Below are positions 24,146 to 35,408 of a stretch of DNA of 64,000 nucleotides, piece by piece (within the stretch, counting starts at the first letter, position 1; each line of letters begins with the position of its first letter). This DNA is from Acanthococcus lagerstroemiae. Taxonomy: Eukaryota > Arthropoda > Insecta > Hemiptera > Eriococcidae. Location of the stretch: the NCBI GenBank assembly GCA_031841125.1, contig CM063109.1, forward strand, positions 36,584,038 through 36,648,037, in the 5' to 3' direction. The position numbers were made by a program, and so were the translations under genes. The notes under the pieces are model-generated. The model saw only the letters and a list, made by a program, of their open reading frames with translations. It ran no database searches and was not told the DNA's origin.

Positions 24146-24175
24146 GTGTGGTGCATTGTCCTTGCGCCACACCTG
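24143..24175. repeat. 9-bp stem hairpin
   Basis: CAGGTGTGG at 24143-24151 pairs with CCACACCTG at 24167-24175. Confidence 0.7.
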
Positions 24176-25535
24176 TACTTCTAGTAATACGGACATTGTT
24201 TTGTAGGTCTCACGTCAGTTCCAACGGTCACATTACAGTCGTGATTATCAGTAATATTTTTGGTATCAGTTGGATCTTCAAACGACTTTCGTTGATCAGG
24301 GAGCAGAAAAGGTTGATTGGGGTTGTCTAAATTTTCATAAATTATAAAATAAGGGTTGTTTTTGGTTTTTGTCGGTGTATTCACTTTCAATGACTACTAG
24401 TAATGTTACTTTACACCTACCTCGAAAATTGGGGAACCTACATTGGGTGATGACAGAAATGGAAAATAGTGGGAATGCCTGTGTTGAACACCTCTTCGGT
24501 AGGGATTGAAGTATGTCTCAGTATTAAGATGGCGGATGCAGCCAGTTCCCATCGATCAACTGGAAGCCGTTGGCCTCTGTGTAGGCTTGTATTCTGTGTG
24601 GAGGTTCCTCAGTTACTCGGAACAGCCGTTGACATACACTCGAATGCCGCGAATAGCGTACTTTCAACAATGTTGCCGGCGACCTACCTCAAGAGTGCTC
24701 AAGATGTCGGTATAGCAAGCGGACTCAGCGAGGTGCTGTCAGTCAAGGAGGCACGCGCTACCCAATATCAAGGAACCTGCTGGGTGTGAATGAAAAATGT
24801 GTGTTATGTATAGCGTTATACAAAACAACAATGAATTACCATGTCGTGCACGAACGCAGGAGAACGAATTTGCCCGGCCTCTCAAGCCGTTAATCTCGAT
24901 TTAATCGCAAATCTGGCCCAGTCCGTGTGTTGCAGGTGGTGTTTTTATTGTTGAACCTTGACTCGTTTGTTACGGTTTTATAACCACGAACCAACGACCG
25001 ACTCCATTCGATGTATCCTGCTGACCCTCTTCCCATTCGCAACCAGTTATCAATTTAATATTATACATATACAACTGTCGCTGGCTGATCCGATTTACCC
25101 TTGAGTAGACTCGGGTGTATCATAATTTCTATATTTTAATATCGGAATTTGGTTTTTTGCTTTTTGTTGTTGTTTTTTTGCTCTCCTCTCTGTTCGCTTC
25201 GCTGTGTCCCGTAAGACGAGTAGTTGAACTAATTGAAAGCGAAAACGAGCTACGTGGGCCCGGAATGTACACCAGTCTGTATCCGATTTTAAGGTAAACT
25301 AAGGTAAACGGTGGCTGGGCGCCTTGACTTCATTCGATGGTTTATGCGAACGGTGTCACTGAATAACATTTTTGTGATATTCACATTGAAAGTGCGATTT
25401 GTGAACAGATTTTATTTTAGAAAGCGACTGTTTTCTAAATCGTTCAGCACTAGTCAATCATTTTTCACAGGAGTGTGTTCACCAGTGCCTAAGAGGAAAC
25501 ACATTTGAAACGCCGTGAAAAATGGTTCGAGACAG

Positions 25536-25580
25536 GAGCACGGTACGTACATTCAACGTGCCCCGCGAAGCTCCGTGCTC
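25536..25580. repeat. 8-bp stem hairpin in CpG-rich sequence
   Basis: GAGCACGG pairs exactly with CCGTGCTC across about 29 bases. It lies in a CpG-richer stretch (about 25490-25720) without a recognisable gene. Confidence 0.45.
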
Positions 25581-25743
25581 GGTTGAGGGCACCGAGCTGA
25601 AAGCAAACTTCAAACCACTGAGGAGGTTGTATGCGAAGTGCAACTAACATTATCAGCGAGTAGTTGAGTGCACCTGTGGTATAACACGTTGCAGGACCGG
25701 AGCGAGCTTCGTTCGGCTGACTTAACTTCGAACACTGAGAGAA

Positions 25744-25990
25744 CAGTTGAAATAGGGATTTCGTTGGACCGATGATTTTGAATACTACATATTTTCGATC
25801 GAGTTGTATCCCAAGTCCAATTTTGTAGCTGAAATGGGCAGTATTAATTTACCTTGGAAATTGAAAAAGCAGTCGAATCAGGCATTTTTTGGACCGTTGT
25901 TTTCAATTATTCATGAGATTTTCGATTCGTTTCGATTTGGGTCCTCAAGTTCAGTAAAATTGACTTGAAAAATCGAATGTGATTTCGATT
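25744..25990. repeat. Tandem duplication, unit 126 bp
   Basis: CAGTTGAAATAGGGATTT..TTGGACCGATGATTTT at 25744 and CAGTCGAATCAGGCATTTTTTGGACCGTTGTTTT at 25870. Both are followed by TTTTCGAT and a CCAAGT/CTCAAGT block. Clearly diverged. Confidence 0.65.
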
Positions 25991-28900
25991 TTGAATACTT
26001 AATCCAAACAGCGGGAAGCTAATGCAGGCCACCCCGTGCTCAAGCTGACTTCTAAGCATTACAGCTACTAATGAGGTTTGTTGTTCCTGGTCATCCCGGT
26101 TTGTTTGCATATATTTGTATACTGCGTATCCCACCCCTAAAGTTTCACTACATTTGCCTTCAAAGGTTCCTATTGTTGTCCGGTGACGACTTCGCTTGAC
26201 CCATTATCACCTCTGTTCTAAGATAGATGATGTGATGTACGACGCTTGAAACAGCGTGAAGAACAACATTCGTATGTATAGTTCGTTATTATCATACATC
26301 GAATTTCGGGATAGATACGTTATCATCTGCATGATAAATGGTAAATGTGTTTCCTTATTACCGAATGACGTCATTGGGACTAATAATATCCGTTGAATTT
26401 TAACGAATATTTTACTTCTCTCCTCTACCGGCTCACGAAAATGATAGTGGAGACGAAGGGCGGCTACCTACAACACGGGAAATGAATTTTGATTTGAACA
26501 ACTGCATGTGGCGAAGTAAGTTTTCAAAATGTTTGGACACTCCAGTTTAGTGTGAGTACAGATTATCAGTCTTCTCAATGTATGTTCGTAGCAGATATGG
26601 TTATCAGTAACCTTGCAGTTAAAATAGCCAAACTAATTTGATAGTGGCGGAAATTATAATTCGTTCTTTATCATGTTATATAGTGTTATCAGTTGCACAC
26701 ATTTCTGAAGTCTAAAATTTGAATAAAGTTGAATCGCATTAGAGATGGTAGGAGTGCGAAGCGTGCCTTAGTTACAGCATTTGACATTCGTGCTCCCCTC
26801 TTCCATCAAGATACCTTGGACTTGCCTCTGGCTTTAAAAAACGTGTTCCGTGGATGTGGGAGTGTGCTCAGTATCTTTTCTCTATACCTTGTTTCTGATA
26901 GAAAGTTCGTTTACTGCCATGTTTTGAAAAAGCTGTTCTGGTTTTGTTTTAAATTTTCACGAGAATTGTGGCTTGGATGGCAGTGTAGGCCATCGCAATC
27001 AGTCTGCTGTATTTTAAAACTCTTTTCCTGTGTACGGTTGTAACAGTCATTAGTTTTATCTAGAGAGCGAGAGGCACAAATATGCCTTCGATTTTCGGGA
27101 AAAGGGAGATTTAAGGGTCAGAATACGGAGTCATTTCCTACAGTAAGAGGCGGAAAATCAAGTACTACAATTTTTAGGGAAGGCGGTAGTTTCATCCTGA
27201 ACCTTCCAGAATTGCTATTGTGGCTTCTATGGATGTGAAGCTTCTAAAGTACTCTGCAGAGTTTTTCGTGAATGCTGATCTCAATTTTTATGGTAAATAG
27301 CAATTGCCTGAGACTCCTTTTTACCAGTTCTTGGAGCCGAAGTCCTGAAAATGTAAGTCAGGAACATAGTGTTTCGTTGAGGTAACCGCTATTCGTTATT
27401 TCCTCTGACTATGTCGCTGGTTAAGGACTTCCTAAAAGACAAAAAGTATCAATACAGAGTTGATCAGTCTTGATGGAGACTTAATGAGTTTTGATTTAAA
27501 AGAAGTGGCCTCAATTGGGTAAGATATGGACGTACAACTCACCCTTCCTCCCAGGTACCAGAAGAAAAAGTTAAGTTCTGGAGTTCTTCGGCTAACACTT
27601 CAGACCCATATTTTTTAAAACCACCGCTATTTTACCGCGAACATTTTTACCTATCCTGTCCGCAGGAAAACTCCAATTTTTCACATAGATTGGAAAGGGA
27701 AGTAGATCATCTTGAGTATGTTCTAAATACAATTGCGATGTCAAGAGTCCTTCGACTGTAAGTATTGAAATAGATTGTTGAGTTGGTATGACATGCGAAA
27801 ACTCAACTGCCGAATATCAATGGTTCACGAGTTAGGGAACCTCGAAAGTTCACGTTCAAAAAAATATTCATTTCCCTCTTCTGGATGTTTTCTTTTCCCC
27901 TTGTGAAACCTACGATTTTAGAAGCTTATAATTTGGTAACAACGATCGTAGCCGAGTGAAATTCTTGCAGTTAGCTTTCAAGGAAGTATTAAAACGACTT
28001 TTTTTTGTTGGGGGGGAGGGGATTTTTCTAAAATTAACAAGGAAAAATACTGAAATGAAAACGAGAGGTCAACATTTTGAAAGTTTTGCCAACTACCGAT
28101 CTGATATGGCCAACTGAAGGTCAGTTTACTATATATATAATTGTCAATTCCGGGTCTTGGGGGATGAGGAGGGCTTCCCCTTCTCGTAGTATGTCCGTGC
28201 TCGCAATTAATTTCTAGTATTATGCTCGGAGTGGGTTTTTCCCGTCAACTTTTGGAACACATCTACCTGCAGATGGGTGTTCAAAATTTGACGTAAGTCA
28301 GTAAGTCGGTAGAGTCCTTTTCTCTCTCGATAGGGAGTACAGCAACATTTTGCAGTCGATAGTTAATTCTCGAGTTGCTGTTTGAAATTTGCTCTTTGAG
28401 AACCCCAATTTCCATGTCCTTGAGAGGGCTGCATGTTTATGTACAGTTTTTATTTCAACGCGCACTGTTTACTATTAAAGTTTGACCTTCCTCTCTTGAG
28501 ACTCCCTGTGTATGCATTGGAGTGCTGTTTTATTTGGTATTCCATCTTCCTATATTTGCGGATTTTTCTCATTTTGTCTGCGGATTTGTCGCTTGTCAAT
28601 TTTATTCGTTTTATTTTTTATGACGCTTTGAGAATTTGTACGCAGTACTGACTGGAGATTCTGCCTGTCATAAACATCCGTTTGTTTGCGTCATTCTTAC
28701 CCTTTCGTCATCGCATCGAAATATCTGTACCAAAACGAACCTGTCGAAAACGGGCAAGTTTTGTTTTGCCCTTATTTGCCGACGAATTCATCCGGATTCA
28801 ATTAAGGTGACAAGCGGGCATCTTCGGTTTGTTTTAAATGGGCCTGTTTTTAATGCGACGAATAAAAGGATTTCTTCATCCACATTACGAGATTTCCACA

Positions 28901-30730
28901 GTCATCTGTTTTCAATTCGGTCTGGTATTCGAGTTACAGTATTGTAAGAAGGATCTCCTACGCTCTTTTTTTTCTTCTTTTGAAAACATCAGCGTGATTA
29001 CAAGGTTTCTCAAAGTCTCGTCCATTGCGCGGGATGTGGTGCGGGATGACCTGTATTTTCCGGGAATCTGTATAATTCGTTTCTTGGAGATATACTTATA
29101 CTTCGCAGTTCACATCGCGTGGATTTCCGGAGAATTTCAGAGCACAGTATTGTTTTAGTATGTGTTGTAAACTATTGATTGTTCTCCTTTCATGAGCCGT
29201 TCTCGCGAACCGCTGATCCAGCGATCACTCAGTTACCTTTCCTTGACATCGGATTTACGACGTCGGCGTCGTGATCTTTTTGGTTTCACGTATGCGAAAT
29301 CCATTCCCAGCAAGGTGATCGATTCAAGGATGAGTTTTTATTGACTTTTCACTAGACGACAACCAACCTACCTATCTAGCCTTACCTGAGTACCTGTTGC
29401 GGTAATATTGCATTTGTGGTCCGTGTATAGTTTTCCAGCAAGATCGATATAAACTGGGGGGTAGCTAGGATTCGTCCTAATGAAAGGAATGAAGAGATTC
29501 AGCTGAGGTTTCGTTGGATGTTCTTTTCATTTGTAGCAAATTGACGACTATGTGATGCACTTGTTGAGGGATTGATCTTGTGGGACAGAGGAGTGCACAT
29601 TCAGTTGTCCGAATGTACGAGAATATCGAATTACGAGCAATTTTAATTCAGTCCTCACACCTTACTGACTGGTAAATGGCCTTTCCCCTTCGAATACTTT
29701 ACCTCCCTTTCTGTTTGGTTCTTCTTTTTTCCTCAATATGAAATTACCCTCTTGGACAGGCTATGAGAGCCCAATAATGGAAGGGGAGGGCATGACATTG
29801 TGTCGAGTAATGTCAGGTCTGTGTATAAGTAGGTGCAATTTGGGAAAATCCGCGATGTTGTTTCCTCGTGCATTTCAGTGGAAACTGTCGCGTCAGATGT
29901 TGGCGTGATGTTGCGCACATTTTTTGTGGCCGCAGAAGCGCGGAAGATGAGATTCGACGACATGTGCGATATACACTGGCTGCGCGCAGATACAATGAAC
30001 GATACGCTGCCAAAAAATTTAAAAAAAATAATAAATAAGACGATAATTTACACCCAAGGTCGAAAGTGGTCTTAATAATGTCGTGTCTTGTACGTGCTAT
30101 ACGTACGCATCGGAGCGAACCGACAGCCGAGCGCCGGCGAAAATATCGAACAAGAGAGAATGACTTTGTATCAAATTCTTTGTACTTGGGAACGGTGTCA
30201 GCGAATATTGAATGTTCGTTGGAATTGAGGCATTGCATGTATAAAAGGTCTGAGTCCAAGCTCCGAAGCTCAGCTGTGAATCAGGGTTTTTACACAGTCA
30301 CTTGTATACCAGGTGCCTCGAGCATCTTTCCGGCTTGTCCACCGAAACTGGGACACTCTGTATAAATAAATGTAGAAGAATTAAAAGAAAGCAGACATAG
30401 AAATCGTTTGACACAAACAAAAGCTTTTTTGTTCGTCTAGACTTCTGATTTGGTCTTCCCATAAGGTTTCCCGTCAAGGTCATAGCGATGTGATGTCAAC
30501 TCTCTCCCTCTCGTTAAAATTCAGCCCTCGATAATTTCTGTCACACTGTCAGCCAAATTCAAAATCTGAGGAGTTCCTTTCAGTATTACTTCCGAGATTT
30601 TTCTTATATTTTAGTCAGCAGTTTTGCCCCCCCCCCCTTCCAAAAAAAATTCTGGTTACAACCCTGTAGTTTTAATTTCTTGATGATTTTTGATAAAATT
30701 GTCATTCTGCATTTCGATTTTTGACCAAAG
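25991..30730. other. No recognisable gene; CpG-richer part at 29830-30140
   Basis: No exon, RNA gene or element could be supported across this long stretch. Overlapping open frames on both strands at 29733-30365 coincide with a CpG-richer segment and show no domain. An 11-C run lies at 30627-30637. Confidence 0.4.
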
Positions 30731-30736
30731 TTAGTT

Positions 30737-31136
30737 CAGGGTTGCCACTTTCTGGAAAACCGGGAAAAGTCAGGGAATTTGGTCAGTCAGGGAAAAGTCA
30801 GGGAATTTTCATTTAAGTCAGGGAAATTTTCTGAAAATAACAAACGAGTTCGTATTTTATCAGAGTAAACTTTTTTTATCATAACATGAGAATAATGATA
30901 ATCTATTCGCAAATGAAATAGTCTATAATATTGAAAAATATTACATAAATTACATCTGTACCTTCTTCTTCTCGATAGCGATTTTTAAAAAATCTGTATT
31001 GTAAAAAATTTCTGTGACTCTCCTCCCTCTGGGCTTTCTCGGAATCCTGTAAAAAAGTCAGGGAAAATTGGAAAAGTTGGCCTGGAAACCGGGAAAAGTC
31101 AGGGAAAACCAATCCTGAAAAAAAGTGGCAACCCTG
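30737..31136. mobile_element. MITE with CAGGGTTGCCACTTT ends and 5-bp TSD
   Basis: A 400-bp element with perfect 15-bp terminal inverted repeats CAGGGTTGCCACTTT. It is flanked by TAGTT at 30732-30736 and 31137-31141. Both subterminal regions carry same-orientation repeats of GTCAGGGAA (four on the left, two on the right), including GGGAAAAGTCAGGGAA. There is no transposase, so it is non-autonomous. It has the same architecture as the element at 13625-13992. Confidence 0.9.
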
Positions 31137-32110
31137 TAGTTACTCTTAACGAATACGACCTAGAATTCAACTAAAATGTTTGCCAGGAAATAAGCGGAGG
31201 AAATTTTAGTGTTTTGAAAATTGGAATACACAGCGAATAGACTGTATTTTGAAATGACGAGATATTACGTATTACTATTATAACCGGCATCTGTTATAAA
31301 AACTATAATTCTAAAGATGTCTCCCTCCAGATATTCTAAACTAGAAATTGGCCAAGTGCAGTTTCTTTAGTGATCACCCTGCCCCCTCTCCAGCGGGGTT
31401 AACACATATGGCCGTGAAATGTGCTTACTGTGTTTTGGAATGGAAGTAAATAGCGAACGAACCTGATACGTATTTAAGTTGGAATATGTAACATGGCGAA
31501 TTGATTTATTCATTTTGAAATTACGCTTCTTTACTAACAGCAATTGTGATGAAGTGAAGGGAAATGATTTTTACATCCCGACAAAGAGATATTGATAGGT
31601 TGGAAATTCTATGGCCGTATTCTAACAAACAAACAAAAACAACAAATACAGAAAACCAAGAAAATGGACTTACTGTATTTTTGGAAAGCACTCTTGTATT
31701 TAGGAGCTGCTTTCCCAAAACGCATCAAGTCGATGTTTAGAAATGTTCCGGAAGTTCAGAAAACTATCTTCAGATTACAATTTGGTTTTTCTCCTTCCGA
31801 CTTTGAGAAGATAATCTACATAGGAATCGATTTTACTCGGATATTTAATTTTACTGGCTGAGGTACTCGCAGAAACGCTGAAGGAAATTCCCAAAACTGA
31901 ACTTGATGCGATTTCAAATTAGAATACATAGCAAATGGACCTACCGCGTTTTGGGAAAAAAGAATTTATACAAATAAATCTTCAGTGTCTGAATCGTCTG
32001 AAACTGCATTCTCACACAAATTTATACACCCATTCCCTTTGCAGACACACATATGGCTGCGGAAAATTCCAACTTTTCTGCACCCACATGCTGCTGAACA
32101 ACCTTTCACA
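31137..32110. other. No gene; possible very diverged tandem units
   Basis: GAATACA(C/T)AGC(G/A)AAT(A/G)GAC near 31225 and 31922, and related GGACTTACTGTATTTT near 31665, hint at an old duplication of more than 200 bp. The alignment is too weak to define units. Confidence 0.3.
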
Positions 32111-32114
32111 CACG

Positions 32115-32203
32115 CACAAAATAAATAAATAAATAATGTGTATATTTTACTCCCCTTTCCAACAGCCAGGTCGGTTAGTTACAGGGAAAATCGAACGTCT
32201 AAT
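32115..32203 (-). repeat. Possible LINE-like 3' end with TTTA tail
   Basis: On the minus strand GGCTGTTGGAAAGGGGAGTAAAATA is followed by a TTTA microsatellite at about 32120-32100. It resembles the sequence at 9975-10050. It lies directly downstream of the cysteine-rich coding remnant at 32204-32413. Confidence 0.35.
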
Positions 32204-32413
32204 TTAATTCTTTCGACAGGTTTCATGTACAGTAATATTGTTCTCATTTTCCAGCAGCACCCATTTGTTATCATTTCTTTCTTTGTTGGCAGAAATTATA
32301 CTTTGTTGTTCTTTCTCACCCACAGTCACAATTTCATGCTTGGCAATAAACAAATCACAGAAGAAACATTTTTTAGGATGAAGTCCCATAGTTATAACTG
32401 CACACACGCAACA
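32204..32413 (-). pseudogene. Remnant of a Cys/His-rich domain protein (C-x2-C ... H-x3-C)
   Basis: The minus-strand frame reads GLHPKKCFFCDLFIAKHE, then IVTVGEKEQQSIISANKERN, then LENENNITVHETCRKN before a stop. The pattern C-x2-C, a VTVGEKE..II.A..ER block and VHETCRKN closely resembles an N-terminal cysteine-rich module I remember from multicopy uncharacterised invertebrate proteins; no database check was possible. The stop after RKN lies where that module usually has an aromatic residue, so a point mutation is likely. No other part of such a protein is visible. It may be a pseudogene fragment, a single exon, or a piece of a mobile element. Confidence 0.4.
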
Positions 32414-32687
32414 CTTAGAGAGATTTTCTTAATTATTATAAAGAACACCAACTATAAAACCGAAAAAATCTTTGCTCAACACAGACTTGAACAATAACAA
32501 CCAACAACTGAATCACGTGAAACTAAATGATTGCGAAAAGGATACACGATTGGAACTGTGCAAATTGTAGAAGCGCTAGCGTCAAATAGGTATTTTTTGA
32601 TAAGCGAACGGTGATTTGACGTCAAGCAATGAGTTACAGTTCTTGCTTATTGTTAGCAAAACTATCCAACTTTTGGTCAACGAAAAT
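32414..32687. other. No recognisable gene
   Basis: Contains a small inverted motif GCGTCAAAT...ATTTGACGTC (about 32578-32622). Nothing else was recognised. Confidence 0.4.
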
Positions 32688-33072
32688 TTTGACTCTCATA
32701 AGAAAAACATACGGAGCAAAGTTCATTATGTTACTTCCTGAGAATAAGAAATTTGTTAGTAACCAGAAGTAAGGCTCTATAGTTTCACGTAGGTATGCTA
32801 GGCCGCCATTTTGGTTCGGGGTTTGTTGTTATCAATGCATTAAATACACAGCGTCGCGCGGTATCATTCGCTCTAGAAGTTTTCAAAAAGCTGAACCAAA
32901 ATAGCGCCTTAGTATACCCATGTGGAAATACGGAGCCTTACCAGAAGTTTATTAGCAAATGCTAAATACCTTCTGGATTAAAAATGTATACCTTTGGTTG
33001 CCAAGAAATGTCTTATTCGCAGGTACTACCATAATGATCTTTGCTCCGTGTGTTTTTCTTATGGGAGTCAAA
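32688..33072. mobile_element. Foldback element with long imperfect inverted arms
   Basis: The left arm (about 32688-32823) pairs with the right arm (about 32890-33072). GACTCTCATAAGAAAAACAT on the left matches GACTCCCATAAGAAAAACAC read from the other strand at the right end. Further in, CGGAGCAAAG.TCATTATG, CCAGAAG.TAAGGCTC and CGCCATTTTGGTTC (with small changes) match in order. The right arm has about 45 extra bases, which contain their own inverted repeat, CCAGAAG...CTTCTGG. No coding region and no clear target duplication were found. It is probably a foldback or long-TIR non-autonomous DNA element. Confidence 0.8.
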
Positions 33073-33227
33073 GTAACAATAGGTTTAGTTCCGGTGTTGT
33101 TGTTGTTGTTTTTTTTGCCCAGTCTGAATGAAAAACATTCATGGTGCACTAGTTCAGCAGCTGCTACATAAACGTCCCCGTATGTAGTATCTGAAAATAG
33201 AACTGGTTTCTTTCTCTTAGCAACAAC

Positions 33228-33386
33228 CAGGGCCGTATACGAGAGGTTTAAGAATCTGACACCCCCTCCCCCGGTAGGGCCGTGCGCTTAAAAATTCAGG
33301 AAAATGCGGATCACAGAAACATCAGGAAATCCCCATATGTTGGGTCAACCCACCCCCCTCTCCATATTCCTGGATACGGCACTGCG
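33228..33386. mobile_element. Small hAT-like MITE with GCAACAAC flanks
   Basis: The left end is CAGGGCCGTAT and the right end reads CAGTGCCGTATCC on the other strand. GCAACAAC occurs directly before the left end (33220-33227) and again at 33387-33394, two bases beyond the CACTG right terminus. An 8-bp duplication and CAGNG ends fit hAT. The interior is C-rich and noncoding. Confidence 0.75.
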
Positions 33387-33394
33387 GCAACAAC

Positions 33395-34169
33395 CATAAT
33401 AAGTATATGGCAGAGGTAGGTAAGAAACCCCTCATATACCCACAGGCCCCGCATGGATAAATAATTTTTGCTTTTACTGCATCCATCGACGTTATTTCCC
33501 TGGCGCACGTTGTAGTACATTATAGATTATACTCGTACGTATAACAAGCCTATATACATTGATGGTTTTCGGATATTTCTTGGTCTATGATCTCGGTCAG
33601 TCTTGATCCTAGGACAAAAGTGAAAGATACCTTTTTTGTAGAGAATTTTATGCTCTTTAATTTAGGTAAGAAGTATTTTGGCATATAAATCAATATTTGT
33701 GGAGCTACGGTCAAAAAACTGTTTTTCGGTACAGTTTTTCAGCTGGGGGGGGTGGTGGTGGTTAGTATGTTTATTAGGGAGTTGTCCTTGAGAATCATGC
33801 CAAGTTTCAACTCAGCAGCAATTTTTCCCTTTATATGCTATTCTTAGGTTTAATACTCCTGGACTAAAAAAATAATAGAGTAGTTTGAAATAATCGATTA
33901 ATCAAAAGTAGTTGAATACGTAGATGAAAAATTATTGATTGGTGAACTGATGCCGGGCCTGATGATCGCGGCCGCGTAATATCGGTGACGCAGATCTCCG
34001 AATGAGTTTGAAAATTGATTGCCTGAATGTGGATGGGTGCAGTATCGAGTGTTGGGACTGTGAAACCGCAATGCGACCCCCGGTTGAGAAGCTCTGACTG
34101 CGGCGGTGAGTGTCTCTCGGCTGCATGATATGTTATTTAGTGTTCCGTATAAAAAGTGTAAGCTTTGTC
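33395..34169. other. No recognisable gene
   Basis: Contains a hairpin AAAAAACTGTTTTTCGGTACAG near 33715 and a run of G at about 33747. No gene or element ends were recognised. Confidence 0.4.
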
Positions 34170-34177
34170 GGTCAAGT

Positions 34178-34384
34178 CAGAGACGATTTTACCCTGTAGG
34201 CATGGACCTACAGCGGCAATTTTTGCGTGTTTTTTTTTAGTATTAATTCAGTACTTACACAAAAATGCCGCTCCACTTTTAAAATGTTCGTAAATGTAAT
34301 GATTAAAAACGGTTCAGTTCAGTAGCCGTAAACAGAAGAAACGACAAAATTTGGGCGGCAAAATACATATTAAAACCGTCTCTG
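34178..34384. mobile_element. hAT-like MITE with CAGAGACG ends and perfect 8-bp TSD
   Basis: A 207-bp element. The left end is CAGAGACGATTTTA and the right end reads CAGAGACGGTTTTA on the other strand (one mismatch in 14). GGTCAAGT is present at 34170-34177 and 34385-34392. Inside, AGCGGCAATTTTTGCGTGT and ACACAAAAATGCCGCT form a second hairpin. It is noncoding and non-autonomous. Confidence 0.9.
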
Positions 34385-34392
34385 GGTCAAGT

Positions 34393-35408
34393 CGATTTTG
34401 AGCAGTTCATTTCCTAATACTTGAGAAGATTTCCTTCGAAATAAGACCTAGCAGCTTTTTATTTTCAAAATATTGACGGAGTTACAACCATTTCAAGTTA
34501 AATGTTTAGAAAACATTTTTGTGAGGAAAACGTTTGCGTTATGATTTTTCGTATACGACATGTGAAAACAACCTGAAAAGACATATTTTCTTTTGAGAAA
34601 TGTTTTCGCCTGTAGAAGGACTGAATATGTACGAAGACCTGGAAATTTACCAGTAGAGTCGCCAAGAATTACCACTCGCCGTGTGTTGAGAAGCACGCGC
34701 TGAGAACAGCGCCACTTGATGTTGCACTGCGTTTACCAAGGTCGGAAACTTTTTTAAGAGCTCCACATATTTTCCACACGAAAGTAGAAACATCATAGTG
34801 AACAGAAACGTTAAAAACCAAAAATCGATAGTTGTAACCTGAAATCACATTTTGCATTTTTCTCAAAATAGTCTCGACCGGCATGGTTGCCACCTTTTTA
34901 TACGAAACGCCACACATGTATGTACATAATGTAGACTTCCATTCGATTGCCACTTCTCGACTGCAACAAGTGTTTCAACTCGTATTCCCGCTTCCCTCGC
35001 GCTCCTCGTGCCTTCGACCCCGTCCGGCCACCCTCCTCTTTATCGGTAGTCACCATTTGTTTTATTTTTATCAAGACTTACTTGAAGTTACCCCAGGTGC
35101 TGGTTTTTCTGACATCGACTGTCTTTATATGTTATGTGCTTTCGTATCAGAGTGGTTGCTGGTGCTCGTTCGTTTACTGCGAAATAAAACCATATTTATT
35201 TCTTGATTTTTTTTTCGTCATTTCCTGTGCCGTGATGATTACGCGTTGTTCGAGTTTGCGAGCAGTGTGTGTGTATGTATGTAGATGCAGTGGCGACGCG
35301 TTAGGAAATGAGAATTGATATGAAATGATAGCGTGTACACGTTGTTGGCCGGCTTCCGACAAGTCGCAACTTGCAATGAAATGAGTTTATTACGTTGTTG
35401 GTGCGTTA
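34393..35408. other. No recognisable gene
   Basis: Overlapping open frames on both strands at 34669-35318 show no domain. No element ends were resolved. Confidence 0.4.
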
